In this document: piece after piece, positions 6,195 to 13,062 of the stretch
Layout of the letters: each line of letters starts with the position of its first letter
Numbering within the stretch: the stretch's first letter is position 1
Assembly: GCA_036351435.1 (NCBI GenBank)
Contig: JAZBPA010000356.1
Span: 1-13,382 of the forward strand
Length of the DNA stretch: 13,382 bases
Direction of reading: 5' to 3'
DNA from: JAAUQA01 sp036351435
GTDB lineage: Bacteria > Pseudomonadota > Gammaproteobacteria > Competibacterales > Competibacteraceae
Program-made: the position numbers and the translations under genes
The notes under the pieces: model-generated
What the model was told of the DNA's origin: nothing
The model's database searches: none
Seen by the model: the letters and a program-made list of their open reading frames with translations, nothing else

Positions 6195-8300
6195 GTGGCT
6201 GAGCATTCTCTGATTACATTACTGCTCGTTGATAATGCGACATCCGATAACGGCTCTATTTTACAGACCCTCCGAGACAAGGGTTATGAGGTCGAAGAGC
6301 TCAGATCTACGGACAAAAAGGAAATTCAGAACTTCATAGAATATAAACCGATCAATTTGATCATGTTGCGTCAAGGCAAAGGCGTGCCGACCATTACTCA
6401 GATCCGCAAGCGGGTCGAGCGTGCCGACAAAATTATTCCTATCATTGCGCTTATCGACGGTGAGGGAACACAGATTCCGATCGCCTTGTTAGCCGAGGGA
6501 GCGGATAACTTTGTGTTGGTGAACGATCCTGCACATTTAGCCTTGGTCGTTGGAAAAGAGTTGGACCAGGCCCGCGCTCACCAGCAGGCACAATCGTTGG
6601 ACATCCGTTTTCAGGAAACCGACGCCCGTTGCAAAGAATTATTGGAAAACTCTCGAGATGCCATAGCCTATATCCATGAGGGTGCGCACATCTACGCTAA
6701 CCCGGCTTATCTGAAACACTTTGGCTATGCCAGCGCAGACGACATTCTCGGGGTGGCTTTGTTGGAACTCGTCGACCCTGAGGATCATGACCAATTTAAG
6801 AGCTTTCTGCGCCGCAACACCCGTGCTGGCAAGTCAGTAGAACCGGTAGAGATTCAAGCCGTTGATAAGAATGGTGAACGATTCCCGGCTAGAGTCGAAT
6901 GTTTACCCACGCGCATGAACGAAGAACCCTGTTTGCAGATCGTGTTTCATCCGATCATCGAACGTTCGCTACGTGCGCAGGACTACCAGCAGGTATTAGA
7001 TGAACGGCTCAAGGAGTTCAGCAAATACGAACCGGTAACGGGACTCTATAATCGTAAATTTTTCACCGAGTATCTGGAGGGTGCACGCGCCCAAGGTGGG
7101 GGTGGCGCAGTAATTTATATTTTGCTCAGCGCGTATCGCACCATCAGCGAGCAGCTGGGTTTGGAAGCTGTCGATCATTTAGCCGGGGAACTCGCCGAAC
7201 TACTGAAAGATTTGATTTCAGAACAAGATGTACTCGCACGGTTTTCCGATGCCGTATTTACTATTTATACTGCGGAATCCGCGCGCAAGAATTTGCTGCA
7301 ACTGGGTAATCGGATTTGCGCGGCGATCAAGGGGCACACCTCCCATGCGGCGGGTCGGCTGATTACCACCGGCTCCTGCGTCGGCATCTCGGTGCTGCGT
7401 AGCAGTCACGAGAGTGCCAATGAGATTCTCATCTATGCTGATCGTGCCTGCGAAAGTGCCCGTCAACAAGGGGGTAACCAAGCCCAGGTTTACAGCCCGC
7501 CGGCGGCGTTTTCCGGCTCGGCTGCTGAAGAAGGTCAACTGCTGATCCAATTGCGAGACGCCATTTCGGAACAGCGCATGGAATTGCTCTTTCAACCCAT
7601 TGCCAATTTTCAGGGCGAGGTGATTGAGCGCTATAAAGTCTACCTGCAGATTTTCGATGAGGAACATACGCCGTTACCCATGGATAAATTGCAGCCGCTG
7701 GCTGAAAGTCGCAATTTAATGAGGCCATTGGATAAGTGGATGATCTCCCGGTGTATGGAAATCCTGGCCCAACGTTACCAGCAGGGCCGCGAGCAAACGG
7801 TACTGTTTATCAATGTTTCTGCTAATTCGCTGGTCGATGACGGGTTTTGCCCGTGGTTGGGCCAATGTTTCAAGGATACGGGATTGAGCGGCAGCGTGCT
7901 GGTATTGGAAGTGTCTGAAGAAACTGCTGAACAATATTACAAACAAATGCAAGTCTTCAAACAGCGCTTGCAAGCGTTGCAATGTGGTTTGGCGATTTCC
8001 CATTTCGGTGGCAAACCGCATTCAGAGAAGTTGCTGCAGTCTTTGGAACCCAACTACATCAAGCTTGACGGCGCGCTCATCGAACAGGTGGCCAAAGGTA
8101 AAGACGAGGAAAGCCGGGAAGCTGTGGCAAGACTGACCGCACAAGCTCAAGAGAAGCACACTCAAATTGTGGCTGCAAGAGTTTCCAACGCTACGCAAAT
8201 GGCCGGCATCTGGCAATTCGGGGTGACTCTAATTCAAGGCGACATGGTGCAAGAAGCCAGTACACAAATGGAATTCGATTTCCAACAGTTTGCCGGCTGA
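6195..8300 (+). CDS. fimX: FimX-like degenerate REC-PAS-GGDEF-EAL protein
   Basis: The 701-residue protein has four domains in the order of Pseudomonas FimX (691 residues): a receiver-like domain (about 1-125), a PAS domain (about 145-255), GGDEF (about 275-430) and EAL (about 450-695). All signatures are degenerate. The receiver has Leu-Arg (NLIMLRQG) where the phosphoacceptor Asp is expected. GGDEF is replaced by SDAVF at 351-355. The EAL motif is KVY at 481-483, and the catalytic DDFG loop is SHFG at 602-605. It is therefore predicted to neither make nor degrade c-di-GMP but to bind it through the EAL domain. FimX proteins act at the cell pole to control type IV pilus assembly and twitching; that role is inferred from architecture. 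The start is GTG with GGGAG at 6180-6184 upstream. The gene is convergent with htpX, with only 6 bp between stops. Confidence 0.85.
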   Translation: MAEHSLITLLLVDNATSDNGSILQTLRDKGYEVEELRSTDKKEIQNFIEYKPINLIMLRQGKGVPTITQIRKRVERADKIIPIIALIDGEGTQIPIALLAEGADNFVLVNDPAHLALVVGKELDQARAHQQAQSLDIRFQETDARCKELLENSRDAIAYIHEGAHIYANPAYLKHFGYASADDILGVALLELVDPEDHDQFKSFLRRNTRAGKSVEPVEIQAVDKNGERFPARVECLPTRMNEEPCLQIVFHPIIERSLRAQDYQQVLDERLKEFSKYEPVTGLYNRKFFTEYLEGARAQGGGGAVIYILLSAYRTISEQLGLEAVDHLAGELAELLKDLISEQDVLARFSDAVFTIYTAESARKNLLQLGNRICAAIKGHTSHAAGRLITTGSCVGISVLRSSHESANEILIYADRACESARQQGGNQAQVYSPPAAFSGSAAEEGQLLIQLRDAISEQRMELLFQPIANFQGEVIERYKVYLQIFDEEHTPLPMDKLQPLAESRNLMRPLDKWMISRCMEILAQRYQQGREQTVLFINVSANSLVDDGFCPWLGQCFKDTGLSGSVLVLEVSEETAEQYYKQMQVFKQRLQALQCGLAISHFGGKPHSEKLLQSLEPNYIKLDGALIEQVAKGKDEESREAVARLTAQAQEKHTQIVAARVSNATQMAGIWQFGVTLIQGDMVQEASTQMEFDFQQFAG

Positions 8301-8306
8301 ACCCTC

Positions 8307-9194
8307 TCAACTCTTGTCGCGGAGAGCGGCAATACGCGCTTCCAGCGGGGGATGGCTCATAAACAGCTTCTTCAACCCCGTGCCTAATCCACCGTTAATC
8401 CCGAAAGCCGCCATTTCCGAAGGTAAACGGGACGGTTCCGAGGCCTGCTGTAATCGTGCCAGTGCGGCAATCATTTTGTTGCGCCCGGCTAGGTCTGCGC
8501 CGCCAGCGTCGGCTCGAAATTCCCGATAGCGGCTGAACCACATTACAATCATGGTTGCCAGGAAACCGAGTAAGACTTCGGCTATCATGCTGGTTACCCA
8601 ATAGCCGATGCCGGGCCCCCGATAGTTCTGGTTGTTGCCGGACAATGCTCGATCAACCATGAAACCGACGACGCGGGCCAAAAAGATGACGAAGGTATTG
8701 ACCACCCCCTGCAATAGGGTGAGCGTGACCATATCCCCGTTGGCGACATGGCTGACCTCGTGACCCAACACGGCTTCCACCTCGTCCTGATTCATATGCT
8801 GAAGTAAGCCTGTGCTTACAGCGACCAGCGCATTGTTGCGGTTAGCGCCGGTTGCAAAAGCATTCGGTGCTGGCGAATCGAAAACGGCCACTTCGGGCAT
8901 ACCGATTCCGGCGCGTTTGGCTTGGATATGCACCGTCTCGACTAACCACCGCTCGGTTTGATTGCGTGGTTGGGTAATGATCTGAGCGCCGGTGGAACGT
9001 TTAGCAATCCATTTCGACATGGCCAGTGAAATCAGCGCACCACCCATACCGAAGACAGCGGCGAAGATAAATAAACTCTGCAGATCAAGCCCCGTTGCGC
9101 TGATGAAACGGCCAGCTCCAAACAGGTTAACTACAATCCCCAGCACCACCAAAATGGCGAAATTAGTCAATAAAAACAGTGCGACACGCTTCAT
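8307..9194 (-). CDS. htpX: HtpX membrane zinc metalloprotease
   Basis: M48-family inner-membrane protease that degrades misfolded membrane proteins alongside FtsH. The 295-residue protein (E. coli 293) has two N-terminal membrane segments (about 4-25 and 38-59), the zinc site HEVSH at 145-149 with its third ligand in REFRADA (Glu225), and two further hydrophobic segments (about 158-182 and 196-220). PRNQTERWLV, NAFATGA, LVAVSTGLL and MSHPPLEARI are family-typical. The ATG at 9194 is preferred over the upstream in-frame ATG at 9215 because a GGAG lies at the right distance before it and the product then begins MKRVALFLLTN as in E. coli. In E. coli htpX is induced by the Cpx envelope-stress system; no CpxR site was identified here. 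It follows queA by 48 bp and is probably co-transcribed. Confidence 0.96.
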   Translation of the reverse strand: MKRVALFLLTNFAILVVLGIVVNLFGAGRFISATGLDLQSLFIFAAVFGMGGALISLAMSKWIAKRSTGAQIITQPRNQTERWLVETVHIQAKRAGIGMPEVAVFDSPAPNAFATGANRNNALVAVSTGLLQHMNQDEVEAVLGHEVSHVANGDMVTLTLLQGVVNTFVIFLARVVGFMVDRALSGNNQNYRGPGIGYWVTSMIAEVLLGFLATMIVMWFSRYREFRADAGGADLAGRNKMIAALARLQQASEPSRLPSEMAAFGINGGLGTGLKKLFMSHPPLEARIAALRDKS

Positions 9195-9242
9195 GATTGT
9201 TTCTCCATTCGTCAAGCGTAATGATTAGGCTGAATCAAGATA

Positions 9243-10283
9243 TCAAGGTTGTTGGCGTCGAGTGATGAACATCGCATCACCGTAGCTAAAGAAACGGTAG
9301 CGTTGTTCAACGGCATGGCGATAAGCCTGCATTATCGACGAGTGACCAGCGAATGCAGCGACCAACATCAATAAGGTTGATTCGGGCAGGTGAAAGTTAG
9401 TAATCATGGCGTCTACACAACGAAAGCGGTAGCCGGGACTAATAAATAACCGAGTCTCGCCGTGAAAGGGTTGAATACCACCGTCTTCCCGGCAAGCCGC
9501 TTCCAGGCTACGCACGGTGGTGGTACCCACAGCCACGACTCGTCCACCCCGCGCTCTGGCGGCTCGAATCCGCTCGCAGACGTGATCGCTCACTTGAACT
9601 TGTTCGGCATGCATCACATGTTCAGAAATACGTTCGGTCCGCATCGGCTGAAAGGTCCCGGCGCCGACATGCAGGGTAACGAAAACCTGTTCGATGCCCT
9701 TAGCGGCTAATTGATCCAGTAGTGTTGAATCAAAATGCAGGCCTGCAGTTGGGGCGGCCACCGCGCCGGGATGACGCGCATAGACAGTTTGATACCGCTC
9801 TGCATCCTGGGTCTGGTCAGGGCGGTCAATATAAGGTGGCAGTGGCACATGACCGTATTGGGCTAGCATTTCCAGCATGGGTTGTGCTGTCTCGAAGCGC
9901 AATTCAAACAAATCCTCGCGCCGTTCCAGTACAGTGGCGATAACTCGATCATCCGCAAACAGTAGGCGGGCACCGGGTTTAGGGGGTTTGCTAGAGCGTA
10001 ACTGAGCAAGTACCCGGTGTTCATCAAGCAATCGCTCCAGCAACAATTCTACCCGGCCACCGCTGGTCTTGCGTCCGTACAAACGTGCCGGAATGACACG
10101 AGTGTCGTTGAAAATCAGCAAATCATTCGGATTCAACAGATCCAGCAGATCAACAAACTGGCGATCATGCAAGTCTCCGCTGTTACCGTCCAGGCACAAC
10201 AGACGGCTGAATCCGCGTTGCTCGGCCGGTTGTTGGGCGATGAGTTCGGGGGGCAGTGAGTAATAAAAATCGCTTTTCAGCAT
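9243..10283 (-). CDS. queA: tRNA preQ1(34) S-adenosylmethionine ribosyltransferase-isomerase
   Basis: Transfers and isomerises the ribose of S-adenosylmethionine onto preQ1 at tRNA position 34, giving epoxyqueuosine in Asp, Asn, His and Tyr tRNAs. The 346-residue protein (E. coli 356) carries the family blocks LIAQQPAEQR, FNDTRVIPARLYGRK, GHVPLPPYIDR, ERYQTVYA, PGAVAAPTAGLHF, FVTLHVGAGTFQP, VAVGTTTVRSLE, MITNFHLPESTLLMLV and YRFFSYGDAMFI. The start is placed at the ATG at 10283 because its N-terminus (MLKSDFYY) aligns with E. coli QueA. An adjacent ATG at 10286 and a further one at 10316 are also in frame, and none has a strong ribosome-binding site. queA is usually followed by tgt and yajC-secD; here htpX follows instead. 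It is divergent from the tRNA-Leu gene. Confidence 0.96.
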   Translation of the reverse strand: MLKSDFYYSLPPELIAQQPAEQRGFSRLLCLDGNSGDLHDRQFVDLLDLLNPNDLLIFNDTRVIPARLYGRKTSGGRVELLLERLLDEHRVLAQLRSSKPPKPGARLLFADDRVIATVLERREDLFELRFETAQPMLEMLAQYGHVPLPPYIDRPDQTQDAERYQTVYARHPGAVAAPTAGLHFDSTLLDQLAAKGIEQVFVTLHVGAGTFQPMRTERISEHVMHAEQVQVSDHVCERIRAARARGGRVVAVGTTTVRSLEAACREDGGIQPFHGETRLFISPGYRFRCVDAMITNFHLPESTLLMLVAAFAGHSSIMQAYRHAVEQRYRFFSYGDAMFITRRQQP

Positions 10284-10302
10284 CATTGAATGAAGTAAAG
10301 GC

Positions 10303-10330
10303 TTGCTTGATGGCATGGATTCTCTATATT
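10303..10330 (+). promoter_or_regulatory. Predicted sigma70 promoter of tRNA-Leu
   Basis: A -35-like TTGCTT at 10303-10308 and a -10-like TATATT at 10325-10330 are separated by 16 bp. An overlapping TATTAT at 10327-10332 would give 18 bp. Transcription would begin a few bases before the mature tRNA 5' end at 10344. The -35 falls inside the upstream in-frame extension of queA, which also argues for the shorter queA start. Confidence 0.45.
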
Positions 10331-10343
10331 ATTCGGTTTCCCT

Positions 10344-10429
10344 GCCGGGGTGGCGGAACGGTAGACGCAGTGGACTCAAAATCCACCGGGGGAAACCCCA
10401 TGAGAGTTCGATTCTCTCTCCCGGTACCA
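10344..10429 (+). tRNA. tRNA-Leu (anticodon CAA), CCA encoded
   Basis: The 7-bp acceptor stem is GCCGGGG paired with TCCCGGT (10419-10425), with two G-U pairs at its ends. The anticodon stem GTGGA/TCCAC encloses the loop CTCAAAA, giving anticodon CAA (reads UUG). A long variable arm (CGGGGGAAACCCC core) marks a class II tRNA. The T arm GAGAG-TTCGATT-CTCTC lies at 10402-10418. Discriminator A10426 is followed by an encoded CCA. An integrase gene lies just downstream, so the 3' half is the likely recombination target, and the intact tRNA shows that the gene was rebuilt on insertion. Confidence 0.97.
10402..10429 (+). other. Probable attachment site in the tRNA-Leu 3' end
   Basis: Tyrosine integrases of islands and phages commonly recombine at the T-arm/3' end of a tRNA gene and lie next to it. 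Here the integrase start is about 210 bp downstream in the same direction. I infer that the island junction lies within the T arm to CCA segment. I saw no second copy of this segment in the remaining 3 kb, so the other junction should be beyond the window and the exact core is unknown. Confidence 0.5.
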
Positions 10430-10475
10430 AACAAAAACAAATAGTTAGAAGTATTCTCCCAAATTTGCCTTAATC

Positions 10476-10495
10476 GTCACACTGAGTTTTGTGAC
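10476..10495. repeat. Perfect dyad GTCACA-N8-TGTGAC upstream of the integrase
   Basis: GTCACA at 10476-10481 and TGTGAC at 10490-10495 form a perfect 6-bp inverted repeat with an 8-base centre. It lies about 30 bp upstream of the predicted integrase -10 element and 47 bp from the tRNA end. It could be an operator for an island regulator or an accessory site for integrase or excisionase. No known operator is recognised. Confidence 0.45.
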
Positions 10496-10523
10496 AATTT
10501 TGTGCCACTCCCAAAAAAAACAG

Positions 10524-10532
10524 TGCTAGACT
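10524..10532 (+). promoter_or_regulatory. Candidate extended -10 promoter for the integrase
   Basis: TGCTAGACT at 10524-10532 fits an extended -10 (TG-n-TAnnnT type). No convincing -35 occurs 17 bp upstream, which is compatible with an extended -10 promoter. Transcription would start near 10539 and give a roughly 100-nt structured leader before the integrase ATG. Confidence 0.35.
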
Positions 10533-10542
10533 ATCGTGGATT

Positions 10543-10614
10543 ATTGCCGTTTGTTGTGAGCAATACAACGGCGAGCTGATGAGGTGCGGCGAGCACCTGA
10601 CTGGCTTTGACCAG
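10543..10614 (+). other. Cluster of stem-loops in the integrase leader
   Basis: Several inverted repeats lie in tandem. GCCGTT (10546-10551) pairs with AACGGC (10567-10572), extended by GT/AC across a bulge. The overlapping ATTGC (10543-10547) and GCAAT (10560-10564) form a mutually exclusive alternative. AGGTGC (10582-10587) pairs with GCACCT (10593-10598) around GGCGA. CTGG (10601-10604) pairs with CCAG (10611-10614). No U-tract follows, so these are not plain terminators. They could be RNA structure controlling integrase translation or DNA sites for integration proteins. Confidence 0.4.
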
Positions 10615-10636
10615 GGCTGATAGAGAGCGTCTGCTG

Positions 10637-11704
10637 ATGGCTACCATCATTACCCGTCCTGATGCCAATGGACGCAACCGCTACACTGCACGCATTCGGT
10701 TGAAAGGGCACCCTCCGGAAGTCGCTACTTTTGAGCGATTAACCGATGCACGTAAGTGGATACAGCAAACCGAATCGGCAATTCGTGAAGGCCGACATTT
10801 CAAGACTGTCGAGGCTAAACGACACACGCTGACGGACCTGGTCGACCGCTACGCTCGTGAGGTGCTACCCCGCAAACGGGATGGTGCACGGCAAGCCCAG
10901 CAGTTGACCTGGTGGAAAGAGCAGATCGGTTTTTACCTGCTGGCGGATTGCACCCCAGCGCTGATTGCAGAGCATCGGGATAAGCTCAGCCAAACTCCCG
11001 TTTCTGGCAACAAAGCCCGCTCACCGGCGTCTGTTGTTCGCCACTTGGCGGCTTTATCTCATGCGTTCACCGTGGCTGTGAAAGAGTGGGGTTGGCTTGA
11101 AGATAACCCCTGCAAGAAAGTATCCCGCCCTAAGGAACCCCGTGGCCGCGTAAGGTTCTTGTCTGACTCTGAGCGGACGCGATTGTTGAGTGCCTGCCGA
11201 GAATCCCGCAACCCTCACCTTTTTGATGCCGTAGTGTTGAGTTTGTCCACAGGCGCAAGACAAGGTGAAATCCTATCGTTGCGTTGGAGCCAAGTGGGTT
11301 TAAGCGAAGGTGTTATTCGTCTGGAATGGACCAAGAACGGCGAACGCCGTGCTTTGCCTTTGGCTGGCCTTGCATTGGACCTCATGAAGCAACGCGCCAA
11401 AGTAAGGCTTATTAACACCGATTTGGTTTTTCCGAACCGCCGCGGGGATGGACCGGCTGATTTGCGGGACGCTTGGTTAGTGGCCTTACGAAAAGCTGAC
11501 CTCAAAGATTTCCGGTTCCATGATCTACGCCACAGCGCTGCATCTTATCTGGCTATGAATGGAGCAACCCTGGCGGAAATTGCTGAAGTGCTGGGCCATA
11601 AGACCTTGCAGATGGTGAAACGGTATACCCACCTGAGCGAGCAACATACTGCCCAGTTAGTGGCACGGATGAACGCCAAGTTGTTCGAGGACATGCCGCT
11701 ATGA
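10637..11704 (+). CDS. int: Phage/island-type tyrosine integrase
   Basis: Catalyses integration of the island at the adjacent tRNA-Leu gene and, with an excisionase, its removal. The 355-residue protein has an N-terminal arm-binding-like domain (about 1-60), a core-binding SAM-like domain (about 65-165) and a C-terminal catalytic domain. The full catalytic set is visible: R208 (TGARQGEIL), K233 (WTKNGERR), H295 and R298 (HDLRHS), H321 (VLGHKT) and nucleophile Y330 (KRYTHLS). I chose the ATG at 10637, which has a GAGAG about 9 bases upstream and opens with MATIITRPD, typical of such integrases. A TTG at 10607 would add 10 residues. The stop overlaps the start of the DUF29 gene, so the two are translationally coupled. 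The enzyme appears functional, in contrast to the Xer-like protein at 581-1462. Confidence 0.93.
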   Translation: MATIITRPDANGRNRYTARIRLKGHPPEVATFERLTDARKWIQQTESAIREGRHFKTVEAKRHTLTDLVDRYAREVLPRKRDGARQAQQLTWWKEQIGFYLLADCTPALIAEHRDKLSQTPVSGNKARSPASVVRHLAALSHAFTVAVKEWGWLEDNPCKKVSRPKEPRGRVRFLSDSERTRLLSACRESRNPHLFDAVVLSLSTGARQGEILSLRWSQVGLSEGVIRLEWTKNGERRALPLAGLALDLMKQRAKVRLINTDLVFPNRRGDGPADLRDAWLVALRKADLKDFRFHDLRHSAASYLAMNGATLAEIAEVLGHKTLQMVKRYTHLSEQHTAQLVARMNAKLFEDMPL

Positions 11705-12135
11705 ATGATTATGAAACCGACTTTTACGCTTGGGCGATGGCAAATGCCAGCGCGCTACGTTTGGGGCATTTGAACCAGATCGATGCCGAACATATTGCCG
11801 AGGAGTTAGAGACCTTGGGCAAAGCTGAAAAGCGGGAGTTAAGCAACCGCCTTGCTGTACTGCTTACGCACCTTCTGAAGTGGGCTTATCAACCCGAAAG
11901 ACAGGGTAACAGTTGGCGTTACACCATTCAGGAGCAACGCGTACGTGTACGTGATGTGATTCAAGATAATCCCAGCCTGAAGGCCACTCAAGACGAAGCC
12001 CTCGAACACGCCTACCGACTTGCGCGGTTACGCGCTGCCCGTCAGACCGGGAAGGATTTAGCTGATTTTCCAGCGGTGTGTCCTTGGATGCTGGAGCAGG
12101 CATTGGATGAGGGTTTCTGGCCGGGGAGGTCCTGA
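11701..12135 (+). CDS. DUF29 family protein
   Basis: The 144-residue product fits DUF29 in length and pattern: an N-terminal YETDFYAWAMANASALR block (4-20), IDAEHIAEELETLGKAEKRELSNRLAVLLTHLLKW (about 27-61) and a C-terminal FPAVCPWMLEQALDEGFWP block (about 123-141). It is predicted to be mostly helical and cytosolic. The biochemical function of DUF29 is not established; members occur widely in cyanobacteria and proteobacteria, often in several copies and near mobile genes. Its ATG overlaps the integrase TGA by 4 bases (ATGA), and the next gene begins 1 bp after its stop, so it is the middle member of a tight operon. A role tied to island maintenance is possible but only inferred. Confidence 0.85.
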   Translation: MNDYETDFYAWAMANASALRLGHLNQIDAEHIAEELETLGKAEKRELSNRLAVLLTHLLKWAYQPERQGNSWRYTIQEQRVRVRDVIQDNPSLKATQDEALEHAYRLARLRAARQTGKDLADFPAVCPWMLEQALDEGFWPGRS

Positions 12136-12136
12136 A

Positions 12137-12943
12137 GTGGGAAATACCTACAATCACTCTGAAAAGCTCCCCGCTTGGGCACCTGAGCCCCTAGTGCGGT
12201 TACTAAATGCTTTTTTGAAAGACCAGAAAGCCAGCCCGAATCAAGGCCGTGGCCACCGCATAAAATTACTCAAACGTCTTTTAACCGACAATGCAAGCGG
12301 CATGGAAAGGGCCTGGCGAACAATAGAAAACAAGCTAACCAATGCTGACAATCCAACGTGGATTTCTCATTTTTATTGTTCACTGTTCTTTTTGATTAAG
12401 GAAGCCTCAGAAGGTCACCCTACCAACCTGAAAAAAATCGGGGCAGCGGACGCCAAAAGAATTGGAAGGATGATCGGTAGTTTGCAGCGGGAACTTGAAA
12501 AATTCGGTCTAGCAGAACAATCCATGAGTCCTTGGTCAAGCGCTAAGGGAGCGATGAGATTCCCGCGCTCTGATGAATTCTTGCGCTCTGCGAAACTGGA
12601 TAGATTTGCCCCAGGTGTAGCCCTTTTTGCTTCGGATATCGATAATCTTCCTAGCTGGTCCAAAGTCCTTGAGGGATTGGCCACCACTGTGCAAGAGCAC
12701 AATAAACAGGCCTTATTCACTTACAATACCGGTAACACAGATGTTCATTATTTTATCGGTGCCATCAGTGATTTTTTTGAGGATACGATCAAAGAAAGCT
12801 TGCCTGAGAGTGTTACCGCATTCGCTCGTGTAGCACTCAATAACCCCCAAATCGGGCTTTCTGACATAGAGGCCGCCAAAAGGCGGCAAAGAAAAATTCT
12901 GCCTGAATTCCCTGCAATACTCGCTTCTCTCCCCAAAGAATAA
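12137..12943 (+). CDS. Unrecognised 268-residue island protein
   Basis: I do not recognise a family. The start is placed at the GTG at 12137 because a strong GGGGAGG (12123-12129) lies 7 bases upstream and it follows the DUF29 stop by 1 bp. An ATG at 12107 in the same frame would overlap DUF29 and lacks such a site. The protein is soluble and predicted helical. It has a basic N-terminal third (GRGHRIKLLKRLL, about 33-45), a hydrophobic helix (FYCSLFFLIKEA, about 79-90), a second basic/helical stretch (ADAKRIGRMIGSLQRELEKFG, about 103-123) and a conserved-looking FTYNTGNTDVHYFIGAISDFF near 191-211. There is no signal peptide, nuclease, HTH or nucleotide-binding motif that I can identify. Coupling to int and DUF29 suggests that the three work or are regulated together. 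Confidence 0.75.
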   Translation: MGNTYNHSEKLPAWAPEPLVRLLNAFLKDQKASPNQGRGHRIKLLKRLLTDNASGMERAWRTIENKLTNADNPTWISHFYCSLFFLIKEASEGHPTNLKKIGAADAKRIGRMIGSLQRELEKFGLAEQSMSPWSSAKGAMRFPRSDEFLRSAKLDRFAPGVALFASDIDNLPSWSKVLEGLATTVQEHNKQALFTYNTGNTDVHYFIGAISDFFEDTIKESLPESVTAFARVALNNPQIGLSDIEAAKRRQRKILPEFPAILASLPKE

Positions 12944-12950
12944 CTTGTCC

Positions 12951-12983
12951 AAAATTTTGCCCCGATTTTTGGGGTCAAATTTT
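12951..12983 (+). terminator. Terminator-like hairpin after the integrase operon
   Basis: AAAATTTTGCCCC at 12951-12963 can pair with GGGGTCAAATTTT at 12971-12983 around a 7-base loop: a 13-position stem with one mismatch and one G-U pair. The right arm runs into TTTT, giving a U-rich end. It starts 8 bp after the stop at 12943. The matching A-run on the left arm would give a T-run for the opposite strand too, so it may act in both directions. Confidence 0.65.
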
Positions 12984-13024
12984 TCTTCCAATCTGCTGTA
13001 GTTCGGCACGCCACAACAACTGAC

Positions 13025-13060
13025 AATCACCCTCGCAAACCTACCGTTCACGAGGTGATT
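13025..13060 (+). promoter_or_regulatory. Inverted repeat covering the ribosome-binding site of the excisionase-like gene
   Basis: AATCACC-C-TCG (13025-13035) is complementary to CGA-GGTGATT (13051-13060) apart from one bulged C, with a 15-base loop between. The right arm contains the GAGGTGA ribosome-binding site of the ATG at 13063. In RNA this would hide the site; in DNA it could be an operator. Either would control expression of the downstream gene. The function is inferred from position only. Confidence 0.45.
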
Positions 13061-13062
13061 CG

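Noticed and set aside
7218..8021. Long minus-strand ORFs inside the FimX-like gene
   Set aside because: They are shadows of a clearly conserved multi-domain protein, with no start signals or recognisable domains.
10284..10343. A preQ1 riboswitch upstream of queA
   Set aside because: Only about 60 bp separate queA from the tRNA, and I saw no preQ1 aptamer-like hairpin with an A-rich tail there.
12713..13051. A 112-codon minus-strand ORF crossing the end of the unknown gene and the terminator
   Set aside because: It runs through the hairpin and overlaps two supported plus-strand genes; no ribosome-binding site or family pattern was seen.
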